Below are positions 11,906 through 22,344 of a DNA stretch of 64,000 nucleotides, one piece after another. The position numbers were made by a program, and so were the translations under genes. The notes beneath the pieces are model-generated. The model was not told the DNA's origin, made no database searches, and worked only from the letters and a program-made list of their open reading frames with translations. Position 1 is the stretch's first letter, and each line of letters begins with the position of its first letter. Source of the stretch: Larix kaempferi (taxonomy: Eukaryota > Streptophyta > Pinopsida > Pinales > Pinaceae); NCBI GenBank assembly GCA_027924585.1, contig BSBM01000994.1, positions 10,237,001 to 10,301,000 on the forward strand, written 5' to 3'.

Positions 11906-12649
11906 TGCGAAATTTAGATCACACCAAGATCTGATCAATAAATTGCACACTCTCACAAAATATCTCACACAACTAGTCAAGAACACATAAAATTACTCAC
12001 AGAAGATACAAACTGTATTACTCAAATGATTAATAATACATCAGCCAACCTTGGGAAATTAAATGGCTGTCAATATATAACTTTATATCAGATATTCAAA
12101 TGGCTAAAGATGCCATTTGAATCCTCACAAAAGAAGACTAACTAAATTGATGCAAACCTCCCAAGGTGGCAAGTGTGTTCTCCAAGTCACACCAAAGGCT
12201 CACGAATTTTTGATTTACTGATCAGATAGTGATGTGTGATGGAAAAAACATGATAAATCCCAAAAATGGAAGGAATAAACATCAAGGAGTGAAAGTGGTC
12301 CAAAACACACTTTCCCTAGTCAACTAGCTTTTCACCTTTCACCCAAAAGCAGTAAAAAGAAGTAAAAAGCAGTAAAAAGAAGTAAAAAGCAGTAAAAAGA
12401 AGTAAAAAGCAGTAATGCACCTTTCTCACAAGAATCTTATCCATAATCACCAGAAATGCGCCCAAGTGACATAGGAAGCTTTTGGTCCACGTGAGGAAGG
12501 CTTGTAGTCCCCCCAAATATTCCTTGTGGTCCACACAATGACGCATATGCCGACTATCTAGTCTAATACTTAGGAATTAATCATAAAATAATTAATTAAT
12601 GCTACTAAGATATTAAATGACATAGATGTGAGTTTTAAATATTCCAACA
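11906..12649 (-). repeat. 5' LTR of C1
   Basis: 744 bp, matching 6849-7542 and followed on the right by the target duplication ATTTT. It carries an AGTAAAAAGCAGTAAAAAGA-type expansion absent from the other LTR. Confidence 0.92.
12350..12414. repeat. 20-bp microsatellite-like array in C1 LTR
   Basis: About three copies of a 20-base unit alternating GCAGTAAAAA and GAAGTAAAAA. The equivalent site in the left LTR (about 7291-7310) has a single short version. The array creates a false ORF rich in Leu/Phe on the minus strand. Confidence 0.85.
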
Positions 12650-13040
12650 ATTTTAACTATTAATCTCTTTAAATTTGAATCATCAACGATTTTTCTTCTT
12701 GACCCATCTAAATAACTAAGAATCGTGGCGAGTAAGTGCCATGAGACCCCGATATCTAATTAAAGCAATGCATAACATAAGTAAGTGGTCTAGGTGGTTG
12801 AGCAATTGGTAAAGAATATATTATTAATTTCAAAGTGTCTCAAAGTATATTCCTTCTTTGATTATTAAAAATTGCTTCATATTACAAATGGAAAAGATAG
12901 GCCACGTTTGCGACAGATCGGAAAAACGAATCAATATCATGTATTTCTATGTTGTTGTGCCTTTTTATTAGAGATCCGAATGATAGTTTCAAAGGGTGGT
13001 CAAATAGAATCTTCATAATCTTGTAGATGTTGATATGTTC
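12650..13040 (-). pseudogene. host gene copy A, main fragment
   Basis: The plus-strand text aligns with copy B at about 37262-37650 over nearly its whole length, including GCAATGCATAACATAAGTAAG and GGCCACGTTTGCGACA. Translated on the minus strand it gives a degenerate counterpart of copy B's protein (SQTWP, YVMHCF) with many stops. C1 inserted within this segment and E1 next to it. The gene family is not recognised; copy B gives the better reading. Confidence 0.78.
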
Positions 13041-13154
13041 AACAATATATGATGGGGAAGATGGTACATTGATAATATGTCAAGCAAGATAACTTGAGAG
13101 AGAAGAAGAATATCACATCCAAAAAATCAAAGAGAACATATAAATGATGAGTCT

Positions 13155-13515
13155 ACTCTTTATTTATAGAAGAGTTGGATATATATGAATCATTTAAAAT
13201 ACACATGAACTACATTAAATTTGGGTTTTATTTTTATATATAGAAACTATTTTAAACCAGTACGACATTTTTGTAATTAATAACTTATTGACCATTAATA
13301 ATAATATTTTTTATAGGTAATAAAGACTTATCCTTTATTTTACATTTCATTCTACATATATAATTTATATTAAATATATTTTTATTAATTTTTATTTCAA
13401 AAATAATAAAAAATTCAATATACATTTCATCTTACACTAAATATTTTTTCTATAAGAAAAAATAATCTTAGTAAATTAGTTTAACTGGATTCAACTCATC
13501 CTTGTGGTGAGAGAT
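13155..13515. repeat. direct repeat R1 (about 360 bp)
   Basis: AT-rich sequence that recurs with substitutions and small indels at 13818-14188 in the same orientation. It shares ATTAATAATAATAT, TAGGTAATAAAGA and TTTCATCTTA blocks. A weaker third relative lies near 38140-38215, upstream of copy B. It lies just 5' (in gene orientation) of the copy A main fragment, so it probably represents the gene's 5' flank. Confidence 0.78.
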
Positions 13516-13577
13516 TGTTCCAATCTGTAAAATAGAAATAGTGGATGAATTGATTCCATTCACAATCCATTCGCTAT

Positions 13578-13835
13578 CTATTCCATCCCATCCATATCAG
13601 CCTCAGCAAAACGCTTTGTCACATCATGGATTCCACCTGTTATGTCAATCCAAAACACATTTTCTACTGAAATAAATTCATCAATATTTTCATGCATTTG
13701 ATTTGAGCAAAAATGACAGTGAGGTAAAATTTGACAACCATGTCTGCATAGCACAACTGCTTTTTCCGCATGCCCCATTTCAAGTGTTAGATTGAGAAGG
13801 AAATTGACAAGCTCAGGTGTTTATTTATAGACAAA
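13578..13835 (-). pseudogene. host gene fragment with Cys/His-rich segment
   Basis: The minus-strand reading is open for about 80 residues and contains LVNFLLNLTLEMGHAEKAVVLC followed by a Cys/His-rich stretch (CRHGCQILPHCHFC). The first 53 bases (13772-13826) match copy B at 36893-36947, where the protein reads LVDFLVNLTLEMG. In copy B that segment lies downstream of the main region; here it lies upstream of it. The simplest reading is the remnant of another tandem unit whose front part was deleted. The helix-like LGHAEKA pattern could be a TPR-type repeat, but I cannot support a family name. Confidence 0.6.
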
Positions 13836-14188
13836 TTGGATATATCTGGATCAATTAAAATATAAACTACATTAAAGTCGACTTTTATTTTTATAACTAT
13901 AAACGATTTTACACAAACAACAATTTTATAATTAATTAGTTATTTACAATTAATAATAATATATTTTTATAGGTAATAAAGATTTATCGAATCTTTTACA
14001 TTTGATTATACATATATAGGACTCCATCTATTAAATATATTTTTATTAATTTTTATTTGAAAAATAATAAAACATTCAATATTCATTTCATCTTATAGTA
14101 ACTATTTTTTATTTTTTATGTAGAAAAAATAATCTTAGTAGATTACTTTAATTTGTTTCCATTGATCCTTTTAGTGAGATATTGTCCA
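13818..14188. repeat. direct repeat R2 (about 370 bp)
   Basis: Second copy of R1, about 660 bp further right. It abuts the 13578-13835 gene fragment just as R1 abuts the copy A main fragment, which supports a tandem duplication of a gene plus its flank. Confidence 0.78.
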
Positions 14189-14554
14189 TGGTTTTAAATA
14201 TAGTAGAGTTCTTCTAAGGCAGGAGTGCATGTTTTAAGAAAGGATTCTTCTACATTTTTTGGGTAGGGGAATAATAAACTATGATAGGTCTCATACTCGC
14301 GTGAGATGGGGTTGATTCTCGTGTACTACCATTATACCCCGAGGTTTACCCACACATCCCCCAACCATGGGGTACATGTTAATAGAGGTTTGAATCTGTT
14401 TTTTTTGCAAGGAGTCCCTTAACAAAACACTCTATTTCTACTCAGTCTAAACCATTGGGGCCAAGGATTATTGTACTTACATTTTACTTCCCTATGTTTT
14501 ATGCAAATTACATGTTTGTGAGGAGTGATCTAGTTTGTTAAGGCCATCTCAAAG
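14189..14554. other. non-coding flank left of E2
   Basis: No gene or repeat recognised. It ends in the 5-bp target copy CAAAG (14550-14554), which pairs with TAAAG at 36575-36579 on the far side of E2. Confidence 0.6.
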
Positions 14555-15076
14555 TGATGCAGTAGCATCGGGGCCTAGGCGAAACCTTCGAATTTGATCG
14601 ACATGAAGGTTGACAAAGGTAAGAGGTCGAAAGTCGACAAGTCGAAGGTCGACAAACGACAAGATTGCAGCGAAAGAGGTTGGGTGTTGATAGGTTGTCG
14701 AACAGCGACATCGACAAAAGTGGCAGAGAGCCAAGCATGGAGGAAGGGGTGGAATGGTAGTCGTGTAAGCTAAGTGAAGGTGACGAAGTGTAGTATGGTC
14801 AAGGCATGGTCCGACAACTGTCACCGAGTCAAAAGTGTAGAAGTCAAAGAGGAGTACTTGAAAACCGTTTAGGGTTGTTGAGGAAGCTATGAGCAGTTAT
14901 GCAGGTGGTTGGGATCAGGACATATGTCACCATAGGAAGAGGTTCTGTAGAACGGCCAGTGGGCGCTAACAATTGTAGGTCTGCAAGATCTAGATGATTC
15001 AACGGATAGAGGAAGAGTGTCTCAGGGACAGTGTAGACCTCGGGAAGAGAAACAACATGGTAGAAGAGCAATGCAA
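14555..15076 (+). repeat. 5' LTR of E2, part 1
   Basis: It matches 35772-36290 and is interrupted after 15076 by N1. Its last five bases (TGCAA) are N1's left target duplication. Confidence 0.9.
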
Positions 15077-15786
15077 TGTTAGGATATTCCTATACTCCAT
15101 CCTAGTCCCACCAGTATTTTGATCATTTACATTTTCAGTCATGCATGCACCTTTAGGGTTTGCATGCATTCTAGGGTTTGCATGCATCCCAGTCATTAGT
15201 CCAACACCTAGCCCTCAGTTAGCCAGCCCCCAAGAGCTTCTCACTATTCAGTTTTAGCCTTCCAGTTGCTTAATGCACCCTTCTTCCTTGATTTTAGGGA
15301 GCAACTCGCCCTTCTTCACCTACCAGTCCAGTTGTCTTCAGTTTACACTCAGTTACACTCAGTTAAACTGAGTTACACTCAATTACACCTACCAGAGTTA
15401 GTTTGACTGATGGTTGACAGTTACTTGAGCATTAATGACTCCACTGATGATGATGAAGACTTCCAGTTGTGCTCCGATGATCACGAGGACACCTAGTTGT
15501 GCTCCGATGACACTCTATTGATCTTATGATCACTCTGAGAGGCTAATTCGAATTGCCACCTTAGGCATTCAAATCCTCTCTACCATTGTACTATTTATTT
15601 GTCCATGTTGTGATTAATTAACTAGTGTGTGTGAAGTATTATTGCTTCTATCTGAGTTCTACTGTACCATATTATTCTGTTGCTCATTATACTGTATTGT
15701 TCACTCTTCTTCTATTTTCCTGCTTAATCATAATTACTCTTGTGAGGTACACATCATCTCTTAGATCTGCTTTGAGGATTTTCACA
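15077..15786 (+). repeat. N1 LTR a (complete, 710 bp)
   Basis: Starts TGTTAGGATATTCC and ends TTTTCACA directly before the primer site. Near 15348-15388 there are short repeats of a GTTACACTCA-like unit, also present in LTR b. Confidence 0.92.
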
Positions 15787-15798
15787 TGGTATCAGAGC
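15787..15798 (+). other. primer-binding site of N1 (tRNA-iMet)
   Basis: TGGTATCAGAGC directly adjoins the CA end of LTR a. Confidence 0.92.
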
Positions 15799-15950
15799 AT
15801 GTTGAGAGTATTCTTTATCTCCATTCTTGAGAGTTTTTTGCAGGTTATTACCAATATTTCGAGTACAACAGTTGCAGCAGTTTCTGCATTTTTGTAGCAG
15901 TAGCAGTTGCAGTTATTCTATATTGCTTTTGCAGGTCTTCTACAGCTTCA

Positions 15951-17003
15951 ATGAATTCAAAGGAAATCACTCCTCTTTCTCCTTTCTCTCCTCTCAGTTA
16001 TGATGATTGGAAACCAAAAATGATAGCATACTTGAAGAGCCATGATCTCTTTGACTGTTGTTTTGAAAGAGAGTTCGAATCTTCTACAGAGAAGATTGAT
16101 TGGTTAAATAATGTTGATGAAGCCTTTGGATCAATGTTAGATGCTATGTCTGATTGGATGTTATATGACCTCCCTGATTATTCATCACCAAAAGAGCTAT
16201 GGGCTCACTTGGATGAAATATTTGGTAGAGAGAATGAAGGACTTGGTCCCAACCCATTCAAAAGCAAACAAAGTGATGCATTCGCTCCTCTTGATGGTCT
16301 CTTAGATCATGAACCAGTATCATCTCATATTGAAGTTGTCGACAAAGAATTTGCAGATTCTCCACTCATGCTCAAAATTTCTTCTCTTTCTGTGCTAGCT
16401 CACACTCTAGATATTGCAGAAGGTCCTAAATCCTCTCTTGCACCAGAGTCTGTTGGTTTGCATCATGATCACATGATTATTTTGGAGGTAAAATCAGCTA
16501 TTGGAGGTAATGCATTCGCTCCTCTCAAGCAATCATCTCTTTTATACTACTATATGATCATCAATTCATGCTTTCAGAAGGTTATTGAAGATTATGGCCA
16601 TTGCCATTTGCTTGGGATAAATTCTCATGCAATTACTGGTTTTGATCTCACCTCTCATGGTTCAAAGGAGATCTCAAGAAACCATGATTCAAGTCTTGGA
16701 TCTGATTTGGATTCTAAACAATTACTGCTTGGGATAATTTCTCATGCATATGATAGTTTTGATCTCACCCCTGCTGGTTCAAAGGAGATCTCAAGAAACT
16801 GTTTTTTAAGTCTTAAATCTGATTTTGATTTAAGAAAACATGTAATAGTTATTTTTGGCATAATCTCACCCATGGTGGTTCAAAGGAGAAGACAAAAGAC
16901 TATATACACTTTCACAGATTTGATCCTACCTCAGCTGATTCGAATCACAGGTTCAAGGATCATTCTCATACTGTTGGATTTGTTCTCATCACATTCGATC
17001 TGA
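15951..17003 (+). CDS. N1 gag-like ORF, 350 residues
   Basis: This is an open frame from ATG. Residues about 1-100 resemble the N-terminal copia gag (UBN2) domain: LSYDDWKPKMIAYLKSHDLFD, then a DAFGSMLDAMSDWMLYDLP-like helix region and SPKELWAHLDEIFGREN. No zinc knuckle and no pol motif follow. The second half is made of degenerate repeats of about 39 residues (LLGIxSHAxxxFDLTxxGSKEISRN), encoded from 16611 and 16728 with a partial third near 16854. It may be a truncated packaging protein or simply an unmutated remnant. The close copy at 18073 is frameshifted. Confidence 0.65.
   Translation: MNSKEITPLSPFSPLSYDDWKPKMIAYLKSHDLFDCCFEREFESSTEKIDWLNNVDEAFGSMLDAMSDWMLYDLPDYSSPKELWAHLDEIFGRENEGLGPNPFKSKQSDAFAPLDGLLDHEPVSSHIEVVDKEFADSPLMLKISSLSVLAHTLDIAEGPKSSLAPESVGLHHDHMIILEVKSAIGGNAFAPLKQSSLLYYYMIINSCFQKVIEDYGHCHLLGINSHAITGFDLTSHGSKEISRNHDSSLGSDLDSKQLLLGIISHAYDSFDLTPAGSKEISRNCFLSLKSDFDLRKHVIVIFGIISPMVVQRRRQKTIYTFTDLILPQLIRITGSRIILILLDLFSSHSI
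16611..16892 (+). repeat. internal direct repeats in the N1 ORF
   Basis: Unit 1 (16611-16727, 117 bp) and unit 2 (from 16728) share CTTGGGATAA and GGTTCAAAGGAGATCTCAAG; a third, shorter unit starts near 16854. Unit length is a multiple of three, so the ORF stays open. Confidence 0.8.
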
Positions 17004-17254
17004 AGAGCAAGTACAAGCACATGCTTTTTGAGCATGATCCACTTCTTCCCAAGAAGAAGATACCTCCAGACATATGACCAAGCATCACACCTACTTGAGT
17101 TTGGATCATTTATTTTTGTGTGTGCCTTACAGTCTATTTTTTGAGGAGGGGGTATGTTTCCCATGAAATTTTCCCACTTCCTTGGTTTATTGATTGTTAT
17201 TATTCATTGTATTGGGTGACCTTTGGTCTTAGTTACCAGGGCCCAGGATGGATT

Positions 17255-17263
17255 AAGGAGAGG
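17255..17263 (+). other. polypurine tract of N1
   Basis: AAGGAGAGG lies directly before LTR b, as required for plus-strand priming. A second purine run (GAGGAGGGGG) lies further upstream near 17142-17151. Confidence 0.7.
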
Positions 17264-17915
17264 TGTTAGGATATTCCTATACTCCATCCTAGTCCCACCA
17301 GTATTTTGATCATTTACATTTTCAGCCATGCATGCACCTTTAGGGTTTGCATGCATTCTAGGGTTTGCATGCATCCCAGTCATCAGTCCAGCACCTAGCC
17401 ATCCATTAGCCAGCCCCCAGGAGCTTCTCACTATTCCGTTTTAGCCCTCAAGTTGCTTAATGCGCACTTCTTCCTTGATTTTAGGGAGCAACTCGCCCTT
17501 CTTCACCTACCAGTCCAGTTGTCTTCAGTTTACACTCAGTTACACTTAGTTACACTCAGTTACACCTACCAGAGTTAGTTTGATTGATAGTTGACAGTTA
17601 CTTGAGCATTGATGACTCTATTGATGATGATGAAGACTTCCAGTTGTGCTCTGATGATCATGAGGACACCTAGTTGTGCTGCGATGAAACTCTATTGATC
17701 TTATGATCACTCTGAGAGGCTAATTCGAATTGCCACCTTACGCATTCGAATCTTCTCTACCATTGTACTATTTATTTTCCATATTTTGATTAATTAACTA
17801 GTGTGTGTGAAGTATTATTGCTTCTATCTGAGTTCTACTGTACCATATTATTATGTTGCTCATTATACTGTATTGTTCACTCTTCTTCTATTTTCCTGCT
17901 TAATCATAATTACTC
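17264..17915 (+). repeat. N1 LTR b (3' end deleted)
   Basis: It matches LTR a from its first base to about position 650, then jumps at 17915/17916 from TTACTC straight to AGAGCATG. The LTR end and the first part of the primer site are missing. Confidence 0.9.
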
Positions 17916-18494
17916 AGAGCATGTTGAGAGTATTGTTTATCTCCATTCTTGAGAGTTTTTTGAAGGTTATTACCAAGATTTCGAGTACAGTAGTTGCAGC
18001 AGTTTCTGCATTTTTGCAGTAGTAGCAGTTGTAGTTATTCTATATTGTTTTTGCAGGTCTTCTACAGCTTCAATGAATTCAAAAGAAATCACTCCTCTTT
18101 CTCCTTTCTCTCCTCTCAGCTATGATGATTGGAAACCAAAAATGATAGCATACTTGAAGAGCCATGATCTCTTTGACTGTTGTTTTGAAAGAGAGTTCGA
18201 ATCTTCTGAAGAGAAGATTGATTGGTTAAATAAAGTTGATGAAGCCTTTGGATTAATGTTGGATGCTATGTCTGATTGGATGTTATATGAACTCCCTGAA
18301 TTTTTCATCACCAAAAGAGCTATGGGCTCACCTGGATGAAATATTTGGCAAAGAGAATGAAGGACTTGGTCCCAACCCATTTGAAAGCAAACAAAGTGAT
18401 GCATTCACTCCTCTTGATGGTCTCTTAGATCATGAACCAGTATCATCTCATATTGAAGTTGTTGACAAAGAACTTGCAGATTCTCCACTCATGC
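17916..18494 (+). pseudogene. N1 second internal region with broken gag-like ORF
   Basis: Near-copy of 15793-16370. The ATG at 18073 starts the same protein as at 15951, but a frameshift near 18297-18305 moves the SSPKELWAHLDEIFG part into another frame. At 18494 the copy stops and the sequence switches into the middle of an LTR. Confidence 0.85.
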
Positions 18495-18830
18495 TGATGA
18501 AGACTTCCAGTTGTGCTCCGATGATCGTGAGGGCACCTAGTTGTGCTCCGATGACACTCTATTGATCTTATGATTACTCTGAGAGGCTAATTCGAATTGC
18601 CACCTTAGGAATTCGAATCCTCTCTAACATTGTACTATTTATTTGTCCATATTGTGATTAATTAACTAGTGCGTGTGAAGTATTATTGCTTCTATCTGAG
18701 TTCTACTGTACCATATTATTCTGTTGCTCATTATACTGTATTGTTCACTCTTCTTCTATTTTCCTGCTTAATCATAATTACTCTTGTGAGGTACACATCA
18801 TCTCTTAGATTTGCTGTGAGGATTTTCACA
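18495..18830 (+). repeat. N1 LTR c (3' portion only)
   Basis: Matches LTR a from about 15450 to 15786 and ends TTTTCACA, followed by TCCAA and the resumption of E2's LTR. Confidence 0.9.
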
Positions 18831-18835
18831 TCCAA

Positions 18836-19105
18836 AAGCACAGTGGGAGGGATCCAATCCATAGCTCATTGTTTCCAACAGAGAACTAGGAGAGGGAGAA
18901 GATCGCACATAGAGAGAACAAACCATTTACTTCTATACATTGTGTAAGGCTAAGGCCGAATAGTTTAGTTGTTTACATTTAATATTGTAACACTAATTGA
19001 TTGAAGTAATAGAATCCAGCTTCTGGCATCCAATTCATACCAAGTCTATGTGAGTGTTGTGTGTATTGTTAAGCAAGCAGTTCCGACCAACCCACCCTTG
19101 CGTCA
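18836..19105 (+). repeat. 5' LTR of E2, part 2
   Basis: Matches about 36294-36574 and ends CTTGCGTCA two bases before the primer site. Confidence 0.9.
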
Positions 19106-19107
19106 GT

Positions 19108-19119
19108 TGGTATCAGAGC
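19108..19119 (+). other. primer-binding site of E2 (tRNA-iMet)
   Basis: TGGTATCAGAGC two bases inside the left LTR end. Confidence 0.9.
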
Positions 19120-19270
19120 TAGAGAGAATCTACTATTGAGCAGTTGAATCCGTTGAGTGGAAGAGCCTGTGAAGTGCATTGACAACTCCAGTAGTGGTTG
19201 GGTAGAGTTGTACACAGTTGTGAAGTCCAGTTGCGATTGCACGAGTGAAGAATTCAGCTGAGGTTGAAAA

Positions 19271-20400
19271 ATGGCTCAAAGACGCATTAATGTCTGAGGA
19301 GTTGGACGAAGAGTGCATGGCGCAACAATCACAGTTGATCGTGAGATGTTCGACGAGTGCATGCGAACAATGCGAAGCTTGAAAAGTAAAGTCGCAACGA
19401 TCAAAGAGAGTCAAAGACGTGGATGTATTCTTGATGCGCTAGACCATAGCGATGAGGAAGTCGAAAAGGTGGAAGCAAAGGAAGCTGTTGAGGAAGAACC
19501 AGAATATAAATTCATTAAGCTATTGTTAGAGATGAGGGGTAAGACAAAGATGGATGTGCCTACCTACTCAAGAAGTCCGGACCAAGAAGACTTAATAGAC
19601 TAGTTCAGAGAAATGGAGAAATACTTTGACATAGAGCAGATCGAGGATCCTAAACGGGTTAAGACTGCATGTCTGAGGTTGAAGGGTCATGCTTCATTGT
19701 GGTGGGAAAATGTACAGGCTAACAGTGTCAAGAAAAGCAAGGAGAAAATCAAATCTTAGGACAGGATGGTTGCCAAGATGAAGGGGAATTTCTTGCTGGG
19801 TGACTATGTGATTTCCTTGTTAAGGAAGTTGCAAAACTTCTAACAGAAAGAGATGGCGATGAACGAATACACAAAACAATTCTACATACTTTCTATTCGG
19901 TCAAGTCAAACCGACGGAGGAGAAGAAGCTGTCATGAGATATGTAAATGGATTGATGTATGCCATAAAGGATGAGTTGATCCTATCAAGGTTCAGAGTGG
20001 TCGGGGAAGCCTACCAATTAGCTCTAAAGGAAGAATAGAAAGTATCGAGGAAATCCGCATAGACTAGGGGAAGGATGACTGGTCGAGGTGCGAAGACTGT
20101 TTCTGCGAAAGGACAAAGTAGTGGAACTAGGAGAGAAGCAATCGAAGACAATCGACGTGCAGAAGGGACAACGACCAGAGAGAAAACATAGGGAAACCGA
20201 CGGGATTGTTGAGATACATGCGGTCAGGATGCATATGGTCGAACTGGTTCGACAGAAAAGAAAAGAGCTGACAAACCAACCATAGTCTGTTATAAGTGTC
20301 GGGTGTAGGACACAAAGCTTACGAGTGCCCGGAAAACCTACACGCAACAGACGAGTCAAAAATTAGAGTTCGCGGAGATGACCAGGGTGACGAGAAGGCA
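19271..20400 (+). pseudogene. E2 gag (broken)
   Basis: An ATG at 19271 begins a frame stopped by TGA after eight codons. In the same frame follow a coiled segment with acidic repeats, LKGHASLWWENVQAN, a YTKQFYILS/MRYVNGL capsid region and a basic stretch. The CCHC knuckle (CYKC...GHKAYECP, about 20287-20333) is split by a one-base frameshift. Stops include TAG at 19601 and 20036. Relative to E1's gag the order and motifs are the same. Confidence 0.85.
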
Positions 20401-20895
20401 GATTTGACATCCGATAGTGGTGAAGATGATCGAAGACGAGGTCGAACCATGATGACCAGGAGAACTTTAGTTCAAGATGATCGACATGATGAGAAAGAGT
20501 CGAAAAAGTGAAAGGCTATTTTTCGGACTCGAGTGCTAATCGGCGAGTGGTATTCTAAGACCATAGTTGATGGTGGCAGTACAGAGAATATTATGTTGAC
20601 AGAGGTCATCAAAAATTTTGGTTTGAGATGTCGGGAACACCAAAATCCATAGAAGATATCTTGGTTCCACAAGGGTCACCATGTGAAGGTAACCAGACAA
20701 TGCCTAATTAACTTCAAGGTCGGGAAGCTTAAAGACAATGTATTGTGCGACACAATCCCAATGGACGCATGTCATCTGTTGTTAGGAAGAACATGGCAGC
20801 ATGGTCGAAAGATGATCTATGATGGTCGAGCCAACAAAGTTACAGTGTGGAAAAATGGCACATGGAGGACGCTGAAGCTGAAGCAGGAGGATTAA
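20401..20895 (+). pseudogene. E2 aspartic protease region (broken)
   Basis: The active-site stretch reads IVDGGSTENIML at about 20560-20595, a DGG variant of the usual DSG. DTIPMDACHLLLGRTW follows at 20750-20800 as in E1. A stop at 20509 and a frame change around 20630 interrupt it. Confidence 0.75.
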
Positions 20896-20937
20896 GCCGA
20901 CTGCAAGCAGGGTGAGAGAAACTATTGGGAGAAGCGA

Positions 20938-22340
20938 GTGTTGATGTGCACAGCCAAAGAATTCCTTGCAGAGGAGGAGAAACAGTTGGTATGTTTGGCC
21001 ATCATTCCGAAAGGACCATGTGTCAAGAGGTCGACAATGGAGAAGATTCCGGTCGAATTCGAAGAGATGCTCAACGATTTTCGGAGCATAGTGGTCGACG
21101 AAGCGTCGACGGGATTTCCACTGATGAGAAGCATATCCCATCAGATCGACTTGATTCCAGGATCGAGTTTTTTAAACAAGGAACCTCATAGAATGACTCC
21201 GCCAGAGGGTCAGGAACTCAATTGACAAGTCCAGGAGTTGTTGGACAGGGGATTGATCAGAGAAAGTACGATTCCTTATGCGGTACCAGCTATACTAGCA
21301 CCAAATAAGGGTGGAGAATGGATGATGTGTATAGACTCCAGAGCCATCAATAAGATCATGATCAATTATCGGTTTCCATTACCGAGAATGGATGACTTGA
21401 TGGATTGCTTGAGTGGAGCAAGATACTTCACCAAGATCGACCTGAAAAGTGGTTACCACTAGATCAGGGTTAGAGAGGGCGATGCATGGAAGACAACATT
21501 CAAGATGAAGGAAGGGTTGTATGAGTGGTTAGTCATACCATTCAGATTGACTAATGCACCCAGTACGTTCATGCGATTGATGAATGAAGTACTGAAGCCA
21601 TTCTTGGGAAAGTTTGTCGTAGTGTACCTAGATGACATCCTTATATTTAGTCGAACCAAGGGCGAACACTTGCAGCACATTCGACAAGTATTATAGAAGT
21701 TGCAGGAAGAGAAGCTGATGGTGAACCTGCAAAAGTGTTTCTTCATGAAGGAAGAACTGGTGTACTTGGGATTTGTAATCTCAAGTAAAGGGTTAGTGAT
21801 AGACCTAGAGAAGGTGAAGGCGATATTGGATTGGCCAAAACCGACAATCACGACTGGAGTACTAAGTTTCCATGGAATTTCTAGTTTCTGCAGGAATTTC
21901 ATCAGAAAATTCAGTCGGATATGTGCACCACTGACTGAGTGCATGAGAAAAGAAGAGTTCAAGTGGATGGAAGCTTCCCAGGGAGCTTTCGACAAGTTGA
22001 AGGAAAAGGTCACTTAGAGCCCAGTGTTAGCGCCCCCATATTTCGACAAAGTTCTCCAAGTCGATTGTGACGTGAGTGGAATGGAAATCAAAGTAGTGTT
22101 GAGCCAGGAGGGCTGACCAATTACATTCTTCAGTGAGAAGTTGGATGATGCGAAGAAGAAATATTCGGTCTATGACCAAGAATTCTATGTTATTGTCCAA
22201 GTGTTGAAAAAGTGAAGGCATTATTTGTTTCCCAAGGAATTTGTGTTGTACATAGATCACCAAGCACCGAGGTACTTGAACACTCAGTCGAAGTTGAACC
22301 AACGACACATGAAGTGAGTTGAATTCCTATAGGGATATAC
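20938..22340 (+). pseudogene. E2 reverse transcriptase and RNase H (broken)
   Basis: RT blocks lie in order: [49 protein letters not shown] and the catalytic [11 protein letters not shown] (about 21620-21655, intact). RNase H follows to about 22320 with CDVSG, YSVYDQEFY and IDHQAP. The frame is one throughout, but stops occur at 21460 (TAG, in the conserved YHQI), 21694 (TAG), 22015 (TAG), 22114 (TGA), 22213 (TGA), 22315 (TGA) and 22330 (TAG). Confidence 0.9.
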
Positions 22341-22344
22341 CTTC

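Larger units (their letters stand above)
6849..12649 (-). mobile_element. C1: full-length Ty1/copia retrotransposon, inactive
   Basis: It has two LTRs (6849-7542 and 11906-12649), a perfect 5-bp target duplication ATTTT at 6844-6848 and 12650-12654, a tRNA-iMet primer site and a G7 purine tract. Between them lie gag, protease, integrase, RT and RNase H in copia order on the minus strand. It lies inside copy A of the host gene. Frames shift between IN, RT and RNase H, and catalytic residues are changed in both protease and RT, so it cannot be autonomous as it stands. Confidence 0.95.
15077..18830 (+). mobile_element. N1: non-autonomous copia-like element with three LTR copies
   Basis: Inserted in E2's left LTR with flanking TGCAA (15072-15076) and TCCAA (18831-18835). 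The order is LTR (15077-15786), internal region, LTR (17264-17915, end deleted), second shortened internal region, 3' part of an LTR (18495-18830). It carries a copia-type primer site, a purine tract and a gag-like ORF but no protease, integrase, RT or RNase H, so it depends on enzymes from another element. The duplicated LTR-internal order points to recombination between two copies. Confidence 0.9.

Noticed and set aside
12316-12546. 76-residue Leu/Phe-rich ORF
   Set aside because: It is created by the 20-bp microsatellite in C1's LTR.
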